This document shows, piece after piece, positions 7,704 to 15,612 of a stretch of DNA of 64,000 nt. This stretch comes from Guopingia tenuis (GTDB lineage Bacteria > Bacillota > Clostridia > Christensenellales > Christensenellaceae). A model generated the notes under the pieces. That model was not told where the DNA came from, did not search any database, and worked only from the letters and a program-made list of their open reading frames with translations. Position numbers and translations under genes: made by a program. The stretch is taken from NCBI RefSeq assembly GCF_014384805.1, contig NZ_JACRSS010000001.1:930001-994000 (forward strand), written 5' to 3'. How positions within the stretch are numbered: the first letter of the stretch is position 1; each line of letters opens with the position of its first letter.

Positions 7704-10310
7704 ATGCGCAAAAAGTTTAATGTAACGGGCATGACCTGTTCGGCCTGCTCCGCGCATGTGGAAAAAGCAGTTTCCAAAGTGGAGGGCGTCAAAAATGTGG
7801 CGGTCAATCTTCTGAGCGGAAACATGAACGTGGATTATGACGAATCCATAACCGGCGATCAGGCCATCATCGACGCCGTTGTTGCCGCAGGATACGGCGC
7901 ATCCCTGCCCACGGCAACCGCAAAGAATAAAAAGGCGGCCGCCGCTGCGCCCACAGTGGAAGATGAAATCCACTCCATGCGCAACCGGCTGATTATCTCG
8001 TTTATATTCTTTATCCCCCTCATGTATGTATCCATGGGGCATATGATCGGGCTTCCCCTTCCCGGCTTTTTAACCGGAACGGAAAACGCCATCGCTTTTG
8101 CCATGACGCAGCTGCTGCTGGCGGTTCCGGTCATCTATGTCAACCGGAAATTCTATTATGTGGGCTTTAAAACCCTCTTCAAGGGTTCCCCGAATATGGA
8201 TTCCCTCATCGCCATTGGCTCCACGGCCGCCCTGGTCTACGGCATTTTTGCCATCTACCGCATGGGGTATGGACTGGGCGTGGGGGATATGGAGCTGGTG
8301 GAACGATATCATATGGATCTTTATTTTGAGTCCGCCGCCACCATCCTCACCCTCATCACACTGGGGAAATATCTGGAGACGCGCTCCAAGGGGAAAACCA
8401 GCGAGGCCATCACAAAGCTCATGAATCTGGCGCCCAAAACCGCCATGGTAGAGCGGGAGGGGCGTGAAGTGGAAATTCCCGTGGAGGATGTCGTTGTGGG
8501 CGATATCGTGTATGTCCGTCCGGGCGCCAGTGTTCCGGTAGACGGCGTCATTGTGGAGGGCAGCACTTCGCTGGACCAATCCGCCCTCACTGGCGAAAGC
8601 ATTCCCGTGGAGAAAAATGCGGGCGACCATGTCATCGCCGCCTCCATCAACCAGTCCGGCTTCATCAAAATCCGGGCGGAGAAGGTGGGCGACGACACGA
8701 CTCTGGCCCAGATCATCCAGTTGGTGGAAGATGCCGCCAATTCCAAGGCGCCGATCGCTAAGCTGGCGGATAAAATCAGCGGCATTTTCGTCCCCGTCGT
8801 CATCACCATCGCCCTGGTCTCCGCCATCGTCTGGCTGCTGGTGGGCAAGCCCTTTGAATTTGCCCTGTCCATCGGCATCGCCGTTCTGGTCATCTCCTGC
8901 CCCTGCGCCCTTGGGCTGGCGACTCCCGTCGCCATCATGGTGGGTACGGGCAAAGGTGCAGAATACGGCATTTTGATCAAATCCGCCGAAGCTCTGGAAA
9001 CGGCGCACACCATCAAAACCGTCGTTCTTGACAAAACCGGCACGGTCACCGAGGGCCGGCCTCGTGTGACGGATATCCTCCCGGCAGAGGGGCTTTCAGA
9101 GGATGAGCTTTTGACCCGGATGGCCTCTCTGGAAAAGCCTTCCGAGCATCCGCTGGCGGGCGCGATCCTGCAGTATGCCGAGGAAAAGGGCTTTGCCCTC
9201 CGGGAGGTTGCAGACTTTGCCGCCGTCTCCGGCCGGGGTATTCAGGGCAGCATGGACGGCACGGTCTATTATGCCGGGAACGCCGCCTGGCTCCAGGAAC
9301 AGAACATTCCCGCCGGGGACTGGCTACAGCAGGGTGACGCGCTGGCAGAAGCCGGAAAGACACCCCTCTATCTGGCGGAATCCGGAAAAGTGCTGGGCAT
9401 TGTGGCCGTGGCAGATGTGGTGAAGCCCTCCAGCGCCCAGGCGATTGCCCGCCTCAAGGAGATGGGCATTGACGTCGTCATGCTGACGGGCGATAATAAA
9501 AAGACAGCCGAAGCCATCCGGCGGCAGCTGGGAATTGACCGGGTCATCGCCGAGGTTCTGCCCCAGGATAAGGAACGGGAAGTCCGGCTCCTGCAGGAAT
9601 CCGGCAAAAAGGTCGCCATGGTGGGCGACGGCATCAATGATGCGCCCGCTCTCGCCCGGGCGGACGTGGGCATCGCCATCGGCGCGGGCACGGATATCGC
9701 CATCGAGTCGGCGGATATCGTCCTCATGAAGAGCGATCTGCTGGATGTGGTCACAGCCATTGAGCTGAGCAAGGCCGTCATCCGCAACATCAAGGAAAAC
9801 CTGTTCTGGGCGTTCTTCTATAACAGCATCGGCATCCCCCTGGCGGCGGGCGTGTTCTATCCCTTCCTGGGATGGAAGCTCAACCCCATGTTCGGCGCCG
9901 CGGCCATGAGCTTAAGCTCGGTCTGCGTGGTGAGCAACGCGCTGCGGCTCAAATTCTTTAAACCCAGTTTCCAAAAAAACGCGGCTCCGGCCCCGCAAGT
10001 CTCTGCGGCTTGCCCCGCGGCCTGCCCCGTTTTGCAGAATGAATCCATAGAAAATTCCGAAGAAGGAGAAGATGAAACCATGAAAAAAATCGTACATGTA
10101 GAAGGAATGCACTGCGACCATTGCAAAGCCTCGGTGGAAAAAGCTCTCTCGGCTGTCGAAGGCGTTGCTTCCGCCAAGGTAGATCTCAAGAAAAAGACCG
10201 CTACAGTCGCCCTTGAAAGGGATGTGGCAGACAGTGCCCTGCTGGATGCGGTCAACGAAGCCGGCTTCCAAGCCATCTCGGTTGAGGAAAAGAAAGGCCT
10301 TCTGGGTTGA
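7704..10310 (+). CDS. copA: Copper-exporting P1B-type ATPase with N- and C-terminal HMA domains
   Basis: An 868-residue Cu(I) exporter. The N-terminal heavy-metal domain has GMTCSAC (about residues 8-14). The transport core shows the intramembrane CPC (about 399-401), the phosphorylated aspartate in DKTGT (about 443), SEHPLAGA (about 480), TGDN and GDGINDAPAL (about 640). After the last membrane helix comes a Cys/Pro-rich linker (CPAACP) and a second HMA domain, GMHCDHC, from about residue 793. That tail is the size of the CopZ chaperone and begins with its own ATG at 10080, with AAGGAG upstream, so it may also be made as a free protein. The csoR gene follows within 11 bases. Confidence 0.95.
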   Translation: MRKKFNVTGMTCSACSAHVEKAVSKVEGVKNVAVNLLSGNMNVDYDESITGDQAIIDAVVAAGYGASLPTATAKNKKAAAAAPTVEDEIHSMRNRLIISFIFFIPLMYVSMGHMIGLPLPGFLTGTENAIAFAMTQLLLAVPVIYVNRKFYYVGFKTLFKGSPNMDSLIAIGSTAALVYGIFAIYRMGYGLGVGDMELVERYHMDLYFESAATILTLITLGKYLETRSKGKTSEAITKLMNLAPKTAMVEREGREVEIPVEDVVVGDIVYVRPGASVPVDGVIVEGSTSLDQSALTGESIPVEKNAGDHVIAASINQSGFIKIRAEKVGDDTTLAQIIQLVEDAANSKAPIAKLADKISGIFVPVVITIALVSAIVWLLVGKPFEFALSIGIAVLVISCPCALGLATPVAIMVGTGKGAEYGILIKSAEALETAHTIKTVVLDKTGTVTEGRPRVTDILPAEGLSEDELLTRMASLEKPSEHPLAGAILQYAEEKGFALREVADFAAVSGRGIQGSMDGTVYYAGNAAWLQEQNIPAGDWLQQGDALAEAGKTPLYLAESGKVLGIVAVADVVKPSSAQAIARLKEMGIDVVMLTGDNKKTAEAIRRQLGIDRVIAEVLPQDKEREVRLLQESGKKVAMVGDGINDAPALARADVGIAIGAGTDIAIESADIVLMKSDLLDVVTAIELSKAVIRNIKENLFWAFFYNSIGIPLAAGVFYPFLGWKLNPMFGAAAMSLSSVCVVSNALRLKFFKPSFQKNAAPAPQVSAACPAACPVLQNESIENSEEGEDETMKKIVHVEGMHCDHCKASVEKALSAVEGVASAKVDLKKKTATVALERDVADSALLDAVNEAGFQAISVEEKKGLLG

Positions 10311-10320
10311 GGGACGGCCT

Positions 10321-10584
10321 ATGAAAGCGGATAAGGAAACGGTCACGCGCCTTTTAAAGACGGCGCGCGGCCAGCTGGATGGGCTTTTGAAAATGGTGGA
10401 GGAGGATCGCTACTGCATGGATATCTCCAACCAGCTGCTGGCTACGCAGGCGATTCTGCGCCGGGCCAACCGGGAGGTTCTCGGCGCGCATATGCACAGC
10501 TGCGTCAAAGAAGCATGTCAGGACGGCAATATCGATCAGAAAATCGATGAGGTCATGTCGGTTCTGGATAAGCTCACCCGCTGA
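10321..10584 (+). CDS. csoR: CsoR-type copper-sensing repressor
   Basis: An 87-residue all-helical repressor of the CsoR/RcnR family. The Cu(I) ligands Cys32, His57 and Cys61 are present with the same spacing (25 and 4) as the Cys36-His61-Cys65 set of characterised CsoR proteins, which favours copper over the nickel/cobalt and persulfide branches. It lies directly after copA and should bind the inverted repeat at 7667-7690, closing a feedback loop. Confidence 0.92.
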   Translation: MKADKETVTRLLKTARGQLDGLLKMVEEDRYCMDISNQLLATQAILRRANREVLGAHMHSCVKEACQDGNIDQKIDEVMSVLDKLTR

Positions 10585-10600
10585 ACCATGGAAAAGAAAA

Positions 10601-10632
10601 CAATCCCCCGCGGAAAATTCCGCGGGGGATTG
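10601..10632 (+). terminator. Terminator of the copper operon
   Basis: A perfect 15-bp stem (10601-10615 with 10618-10632) around a 2-base loop. The plus-strand tail (CTATTTAG) is only moderately T-rich, while the minus-strand side is followed by a T-rich run, so it may serve both csoR and the converging flavodoxin gene. Confidence 0.8.
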
Positions 10633-10678
10633 CTATTTAGAGGGTATGGACTTTATGCTATCTGCATTTGACTTGTAT

Positions 10679-11101
10679 TTATGCTAATGCTTTTCCCAGC
10701 GCCTGGCAGCTTGCGTCTGCCTCTTCATCCGGGGCTTCATTGCAAATCACGCTTTCGCAGGCGAGGATCGCTCCATCCTCCTGGCAGGTATCCTCCCAAG
10801 TGCGCATCCATTCGCCGTCGCCCCAGCCATAGGAGCCGAACAGCGCAATTTTTTTGCCCTGCAGTTTGGCTTCGCATTCGGTGAACATGGGTTCAAATTC
10901 GCTTTCCTCCAGCTGTTCCGCTCCCATGGAAGGGCAGCCAAAGGCGATGGCGTCAAATGTATCCATCTGCTCCGCGGAGAATTCCGAGGCCGTAAACATC
11001 TCGGTTTCCGCGCCCGCGGCCTTGGCGCCTTCCGCCACTTGCGCCGCCATCATCTCCGTGTTCCCTGTTCCGCTCCAATATACAACCGCAACCTTGCTCA
11101 T
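10679..11101 (-). CDS. Flavodoxin
   Basis: A 140-residue short-chain flavodoxin. It starts with the FMN phosphate-binding loop VVYWSGTGNTEMMA and has the flavin-contact loops AFGCPSMGAEQLEES and FGSYGWGDGEWM. It carries low-potential electrons in place of ferredoxin, typically when iron is scarce. AAGGAGG lies upstream of the ATG. It follows a DUF3793 gene on the same strand, with a predicted iron-repressor site before the pair, consistent with iron-starvation expression. Confidence 0.92.
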   Translation of the reverse strand: MSKVAVVYWSGTGNTEMMAAQVAEGAKAAGAETEMFTASEFSAEQMDTFDAIAFGCPSMGAEQLEESEFEPMFTECEAKLQGKKIALFGSYGWGDGEWMRTWEDTCQEDGAILACESVICNEAPDEEADASCQALGKALA

Positions 11102-11129
11102 TTTGTTCCTCCTTGTTTCTATCCATCCG

Positions 11130-11681
11130 CTACACAGCCACGGTCAGCTGATTCACGGTCTTTCCCTGTTGAAACAGAGCCGCATAGACTCTTCGGCATT
11201 TCTGAAAGGCGGCAAACCTTTTTTTGGCTTCGCATTCGTCGCAATATACCTTCCAGCAGCCGACACACTTGCAATTCTTCCCCCCGTTTGCGATAAATCC
11301 CTTCACATCCTCCAGGGGATATCCCAAAAACACACCGACTTCATGAGGAAATTCATCGCTCCGGGCAAATTTCGCCTTCAGACAGTCCACAACGCCCGCC
11401 GCCCCGGCTTCCTCATATCCATAGGTTTGGAGAAATTCCATCACCCCTTCTTTTTTCAGGGTTTCCTCCAGTTTTCCTTTTCGGTATACATATACCAGGG
11501 CTTCCCTCTCCTTCATACGCAGCGCCGTGACATAGACATCCTTGCGGGAAAGTTCCCGGTTCCAGGCTTCCAGCTGGCGGACGGCCTCCCGCCGGGATGA
11601 AAAGGGCAGGGTGAAAAGATTTGCTGTTTTCAGTCCCGCCAGAGTGGGGGCAGAATGGGATATAAAGCGTTCCTCCAGCAT
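11130..11681 (-). CDS. DUF3793-type protein of unknown function
   Basis: A 183-residue soluble protein recognised as DUF3793-like. It holds a cysteine cluster near the C-terminus (about residues 137-152: CKCVGCWKVYCDEC) that could bind a metal or Fe-S group. Such proteins are often next to flavodoxins in anaerobic Firmicutes, as here. A predicted DtxR-type operator lies 83 bases upstream. Biochemical role unknown; the context suggests a part in iron or haem handling under iron limitation. Confidence 0.75.
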   Translation of the reverse strand: MLEERFISHSAPTLAGLKTANLFTLPFSSRREAVRQLEAWNRELSRKDVYVTALRMKEREALVYVYRKGKLEETLKKEGVMEFLQTYGYEEAGAAGVVDCLKAKFARSDEFPHEVGVFLGYPLEDVKGFIANGGKNCKCVGCWKVYCDECEAKKRFAAFQKCRRVYAALFQQGKTVNQLTVAV

Positions 11682-11763
11682 AGCTGTTCCCGTCGTCCTT
11701 TCTCTCTTCCTTTCCGCGGCTGGTGCTGTTCATATACCCGGAGAAGCAATGAAATATTTTTCA

Positions 11764-11819
11764 TTAGTTATATCTAACTAACTCATGCCTATTGTAACTT
11801 CCCTCTTTTCGTTTGTCAA
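11764..11819 (-). promoter_or_regulatory. Promoter with DtxR/IdeR-like iron operator
   Basis: On the minus strand, TTGACA (11819-11814), a 17-bp spacer and TACAAT (11796-11791) form a strong promoter for the DUF3793-flavodoxin pair. Just after the expected start of transcription lies a dyad at 11764-11781 with perfect 7-bp arms TTAGTTA and TAACTAA, much like DtxR/MntR-family boxes. A metal-loaded repressor here would block transcription. No DtxR gene is in the window. Confidence 0.75.
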
Positions 11820-12004
11820 GGGGTTCCCTTCGCCTTTTTTAAAAAAATTATAACCATTGCATCCGGTCTTCAAAGGAGCGTTTGCCAGCAAATTCCCCAG
11901 ATATTCTGAAACCTGTTTTGCTTTATCGATCCATAAATGGCCGGCCCGTTCTTCATCGTGAATAACCATCAGCAGAAGCCTTTTTATGCCGGCATTCTAA
12001 AAAC

Positions 12005-12034
12005 AAACGGCGGAGAGAATTCTCTCCGCCGTTT
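12005..12034 (-). terminator. Terminator of the zinc/cadmium ATPase operon
   Basis: A perfect 15-bp inverted repeat (12005-12019 with 12020-12034), GC-rich and ending in T on both strands, lies 16 bases past the ATPase stop. Confidence 0.85.
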
Positions 12035-12049
12035 TGGTATCCTGCTTCG

Positions 12050-13903
12050 TTATTTCACCGGACGCAGCGCCCGCATGGCGTTCAGAATGGCCAGGAACGC
12101 CACACCCACGTCTGCAAACACGGCAAGCCACATGCCCGCGATTCCCAGCGCCCCCAGCGCCAGAATGACCGCTTTTACTCCCAGAGCAAACACGATATTC
12201 TCGCGGACGATGCGAACAGTCTTTTTGCTGATCTTTATGGCCGTCGCCAAACGGCTGGGCTTATCGTCCATAATCACGATATCCGCCGCTTCGATGGCCG
12301 CATCTGAACCCAGGCCGCCCATGGCGATCCCAATATCCGCCCGGGAAAGCACGGGGGCATCGTTGATTCCATCCCCCACAAAGGCCAGCCTGCCGTTTTT
12401 GGATTTCTGCCTCCAAAGCTCCTCCACCTTTTCCACTTTTCCCAGGGGCAAAAGGCCGGCATATACCTCATCTATAGCGAGTTTTTTGGCCACATCCTCC
12501 GCCACAGCCGGCGCGTCGCCCGTGAGCATCACAGTGCGCTGTACGCCTACCCGCTTCAGCTCCTCCATGGCCTGCCGGGCGTCCTCCTTGATCTCATCCG
12601 AAATGACGATCCGGCCCCGGTATGTACCATCCACGGCGACATGCACCACCGTGCCCACCGGATCCGTCCCCTTCGGAGAAAGCCCCATTTCCTCCATCAT
12701 TTTGCGGTTTCCCGCGGCGACCAGGTGCCCATCCACCTTCGCCGTCAGGCCCCTGCCAGCCGCCTCCTCCGGCGCGTCCACCCGGCCGGGCTCCAGCTCC
12801 CGGCCATATGCTCGCCGGAGAGAAAGAGCGATGGGATGGCTGGAATAGCATTCCGCATACGCCGCCCATTCCAGGAGCGCTTCCTTATCCGTCCCGTCTT
12901 CCGGGCGAACCTCCGTCACCTGGAAATTTCCTTTGGTGAGCGTCCCCGTCTTGTCAAGCACGACGATCTCACTCTGGGCCAGCATTTCCAGATAATTGCT
13001 CCCCTTCACCAGAATCCCCTGTCGCGACGCGCCCCCGATGCCGCCAAAAAAGCTCATGGGAACCGAAATCACCAATGCGCAGGGGCAGGAAATAACCAGG
13101 AAGATGAGCGCCCGGTGCACCCACTCCGAAAACTGCGCTCCGGGAACAACGAGAGGCGGAACCACCGCCAGCAGAGCCGCCGCGATTACCACAACCGGCG
13201 TGTAGTATTTGGCGAACCGGGTAATAAAATTCTCCGACCGCGCCTTTTTGCTGCTGGCATTTTCCACCATTTCGAGAATCTTGGAAACCGTGGACTCACC
13301 AAAATGCTTGGTAACCCGGATTCGCAGAAGGCCGCCGCCATTGATGCAGCCGCTCAGGACCTCCGCTCCCGGTTCGGCCTCCCGGGGCAGGGACTCCCCG
13401 GTGAGCGCCGCCGTATCCAGCGTCGAAGATCCCTGGATAACCTCGCCGTCCAGCGGGATCTTCTCGCCCGGCTTCACGAGGATTGTCTCGCCAATCGCCA
13501 CCTCTTCCGGGTCGACCCGCAGGGTCTGCCCATCCCGCTCCACGTTGGCATAATCCGGCCGAATATCCATCAGCTCGGCAATCGAGCGGCGGGAACGATG
13601 GACGGCATATCCCTGGAACCACTCGCCCACCTGGTAGAACAGCATCACCGCCACGCCTTCGGGGTACTCTCCCAGAACAAACGCCCCCACGGTGGCAATG
13701 CTCATGAGAAAGTTTTCATCAAAGATTTTCCCCCGGGCAATGTTGCGGACAGCCCGCCAGAGAACGTCCCAGCCCGTCACGCCATAGGCCGCGAGGAAGA
13801 TGCCCAGCCGCCAAAGCCCCTCTAAGGGGAGCAGCATGGCCGCCGCAAAAATTACGGCACCAGCGCCGATGCGCACCAGCATTCGCTTCTGTTTCCGGGT
13901 CAT
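12050..13903 (-). CDS. Heavy-metal P1B-type ATPase (zinc/cadmium/lead type)
   Basis: A 617-residue ATPase with the metal-binding CPC in SCPCALVISVP (about residue 270), the phosphorylation motif DKTGTLTKG (about 316), SSHPIALS, LTGDAPAVAEDVA and GDGINDAPVLSRADIGIAMGG. The CPC context and the C-terminal membrane helices match ZntA/CadA rather than CopA. It lacks an N-terminal metal-binding domain; that domain is encoded as a separate 72-residue protein 10 bases upstream. AAGGAGGAAACC precedes the ATG. With the ArsR gene it forms a detoxification operon that pumps out Zn, Cd or Pb. Confidence 0.92.
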   Translation of the reverse strand: MTRKQKRMLVRIGAGAVIFAAAMLLPLEGLWRLGIFLAAYGVTGWDVLWRAVRNIARGKIFDENFLMSIATVGAFVLGEYPEGVAVMLFYQVGEWFQGYAVHRSRRSIAELMDIRPDYANVERDGQTLRVDPEEVAIGETILVKPGEKIPLDGEVIQGSSTLDTAALTGESLPREAEPGAEVLSGCINGGGLLRIRVTKHFGESTVSKILEMVENASSKKARSENFITRFAKYYTPVVVIAAALLAVVPPLVVPGAQFSEWVHRALIFLVISCPCALVISVPMSFFGGIGGASRQGILVKGSNYLEMLAQSEIVVLDKTGTLTKGNFQVTEVRPEDGTDKEALLEWAAYAECYSSHPIALSLRRAYGRELEPGRVDAPEEAAGRGLTAKVDGHLVAAGNRKMMEEMGLSPKGTDPVGTVVHVAVDGTYRGRIVISDEIKEDARQAMEELKRVGVQRTVMLTGDAPAVAEDVAKKLAIDEVYAGLLPLGKVEKVEELWRQKSKNGRLAFVGDGINDAPVLSRADIGIAMGGLGSDAAIEAADIVIMDDKPSRLATAIKISKKTVRIVRENIVFALGVKAVILALGALGIAGMWLAVFADVGVAFLAILNAMRALRPVK

Positions 13904-13913
13904 GGTTTCCTCC

Positions 13914-14132
13914 TTATTCTACCAGCGTGCAGTCCGGTTCCACCTTGCGGATGGTCTTTTTGACCATCTTCATTACGCCCGCCAGCTGATCCTCCTGGGT
14001 TTCAATGGTCATGCGCTGGGTCATGAAGCTGATGGAGGCCGCCGATACGCCCTCAATTTCTCCAATCGCCCGTTCCAGCTTTGCCGCACAGTTGGCGCAG
14101 TCCAATCCTTCCAGCTGATATACCTTTTTCAT
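13914..14132 (-). CDS. Stand-alone heavy-metal-associated (HMA) domain protein
   Basis: A 72-residue ferredoxin-like metal-binding protein with the motif GLDCANCAAKLE. The Asp before the first Cys is typical of the N-terminal domain of ZntA-type pumps, not of copper chaperones (which use MxCxxC, as in the copA gene here). I chose the ATG at 14132, preceded by AAGGAGG, over a longer frame. It sits between the ArsR gene and an ATPase that lacks this domain, so it probably delivers metal to that pump or is its detached regulatory domain. Confidence 0.88.
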   Translation of the reverse strand: MKKVYQLEGLDCANCAAKLERAIGEIEGVSAASISFMTQRMTIETQEDQLAGVMKMVKKTIRKVEPDCTLVE

Positions 14133-14154
14133 GTTTCTGCCTCCTTGTTCTCCC

Positions 14155-14517
14155 TTATTCCTCAACATGTTCCAAACCCTGATTGATGATCCGTCGGACA
14201 TGGTCGTCCGAGAGGGAATATAATACGCTCTTCCCTTCCCTGCGGAATTTTACCAAATGGTTTTGCTTAAGCACCCGCAGCTGATGGGATATGGCGCTTT
14301 GCGACATCTGAAGGATCTGCGCGATATCACAAACACACATTTCGCTTTCAAACAGCACATAGAGAATTTTAATCCGCGTGGAATCTCCAAACACCTTGAA
14401 CAGCTCCGCCAAGTCGTAGAGAATTTCCTCCTGGGGCATCTGTGCGTTCACCGCTTCCACAATCTCCGGATGCGTTTCCACAATTTCGCATTTTTCAATT
14501 TCTTCTGTCTGCCGCAA
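14155..14517 (-). CDS. ArsR/SmtB-family metal-responsive repressor
   Basis: A winged-helix repressor of about 120 residues. It has ELFKVFGDSTRIKILYVL, the metal-site segment ESEMCVCDIAQILQMSQSAISHQLRVLKQ (a CxC in the recognition helix, as in CadC/ArsR) and a C-terminal DDHVRRIINQGLEH resembling the alpha-5 zinc site of SmtB/CzrA. An in-frame ATG at 14526 directly abuts the AAGGAG sequence, which is too close for initiation; the TTG at 14517 has normal spacing and I prefer it. It heads the zinc/cadmium ATPase operon. Confidence 0.88.
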   Translation of the reverse strand: MRQTEEIEKCEIVETHPEIVEAVNAQMPQEEILYDLAELFKVFGDSTRIKILYVLFESEMCVCDIAQILQMSQSAISHQLRVLKQNHLVKFRREGKSVLYSLSDDHVRRIINQGLEHVEE

Positions 14518-14533
14518 GTTTCGCATCTCCTTT

Positions 14534-14555
14534 CATATGAACTATTGTTCATATG
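14534..14555 (-). promoter_or_regulatory. ArsR-type operator
   Basis: A perfect 9-bp inverted repeat, CATATGAAC and GTTCATATG, around a 4-base centre. It is almost identical in form to the ATATGAAC-type operators of SmtB/ArsR metal repressors. It lies immediately before the repressor's ribosome binding site, so bound repressor would block the operon. Confidence 0.88.
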
Positions 14556-14900
14556 TTTATTATATCTCCTTTTTGCGGAATGTCAAACCCTTTTTGCTAA
14601 TTTTTTAAAAAATATTTGTGCTGTTTCCATCGCATTCCAGATAGGCTGTTTTCTTCCTATATTTATATAAAAGCATAAACTGTTTCCACCAAAAAATATG
14701 GCTCGGGCAGGATCTCTCCCTGCCCCCCCCATTTAGAAACCCAATCTTTTTTCATCGCATTTCTCCCCGGTCTTTTTAGCAATAAAAAAGAGAGGCTTCC
14801 GCGTCTCTTTTTTCTTATATCTCCATGCCTCCGAAACCGCAAATTCGGCCCCGGCCGATCCGGCGCCTACCCGCAGGCCCCCTTCTTCAGCATTTTTGCA
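14556..14900. other. AT-rich intergenic stretch
   Basis: The right part must hold the ArsR-operon promoter on the minus strand. A GGGCAGG/CCTGCCC hairpin lies near 14705-14725. The only other clear element is the terminator at 14784-14813. No coding frame looks real. Confidence 0.5.
14784..14813 (-). terminator. Terminator behind the phosphodiesterase gene
   Basis: Ten-bp arms (14784-14793 and 14804-14813) with A-run and T-run flanks suit either direction. It lies about 90 bases past the stop of the phosphodiesterase gene. Confidence 0.7.
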
Positions 14901-15446
14901 TTACCGGATGGAGAGCTCTCGGATTGCCTCTCCCTCCATATTTTTAATGGTGAATACCCCGTCTTCATAGACCATGTAGCTGTTCTCGTTCCCCTCTTTG
15001 GGCAGGGAAACCGAACCGGGATTGATATAGATGTATTTTCCCGTATCCTCCATGGCCTGCACATGCGTATGCCCATGGAGCAAAATATCCTGCCTTCCGA
15101 TTTTGGGCGGCGTTTCGTTGTTATATATATGCCCATGGGTGGCAAACACTGTCCGCCCCTCCAAAAACAGCAGCAGGCTGTCTGCCATGATGGGAAATTC
15201 CAAAACCATCTGGTCCACCTCGCTGTCGCAGTTTCCTCGGACACAGCAGATGCTCTCCCGGATTCCGTTCAGAGCAGCCAGCACACTTTTGGGGTCATAT
15301 TCCCGGGGCAGGTCGTTGCGCGGGCCGTGATACAGGATATCCCCCAGCAGAATCAGACGGCCAGCCGCCTCCGCACTCCAGCGTTCCATCAGCTTTCCAC
15401 AGTAGTATTTCGATCCGTGAATATCGGACGCAATCATGAGTTTCAT
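14901..15446 (-). CDS. YfcE/MJ0936-type metallophosphoesterase
   Basis: A 181-residue calcineurin-like phosphodiesterase. It has the metal-site motifs ASDIHGSKYY (D-x-H near residue 8), LLGDILYHGPRN (G-D), VRGNCDSEVD (G-N-C-D in place of GNHD) and THGHIYN...HGHTHVQ near the C-terminus. Members hydrolyse phosphodiesters such as 2',3'-cAMP or bis-pNPP in vitro; the natural substrate here is unknown. It stands alone between an ArsR operon and a divergent WYL regulator. Confidence 0.88.
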   Translation of the reverse strand: MKLMIASDIHGSKYYCGKLMERWSAEAAGRLILLGDILYHGPRNDLPREYDPKSVLAALNGIRESICCVRGNCDSEVDQMVLEFPIMADSLLLFLEGRTVFATHGHIYNNETPPKIGRQDILLHGHTHVQAMEDTGKYIYINPGSVSLPKEGNENSYMVYEDGVFTIKNMEGEAIRELSIR

Positions 15447-15540
15447 AGGCCTGTTCCTCCCTTTCGTTCTACGTTTATTGTAAGGGAATCGCTCTGGCCC
15501 GTCAAGATTCTCCTATACACGCCGGAAAAAATCATGTATA

Positions 15541-15580
15541 CTTGGTTGTACCAAAAAAGTCACAACCAAGCCGGTACAAT
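15541..15580 (+). promoter_or_regulatory. Candidate operator and promoter of the WYL regulator gene
   Basis: A perfect inverted repeat, CTTGGTTGT at 15541-15549 and ACAACCAAG at 15562-15570, lies just upstream of a possible -10 box TACAAT at 15575-15580. I see no good -35 box at normal spacing. It could be an autoregulatory site for the WYL protein. Confidence 0.5.
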
Positions 15581-15612
15581 AGGAGTAGAACCTAATAAAG
15601 GAGGATACGCAA

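Larger units (their letters stand above)
11682..12049. other. Intergenic stretch between iron-type and zinc ATPase operons
   Basis: This gap holds the promoter and operator above and the ATPase terminator. A possible 63-codon frame on the minus strand at 11778-11969 runs through the promoter and has no recognisable domain, so I do not call it a gene. Confidence 0.6.

Noticed and set aside
11778..11969. 63-codon minus-strand frame
   Set aside because: Runs through the promoter and iron-type operator of the DUF3793 gene and matches no family.
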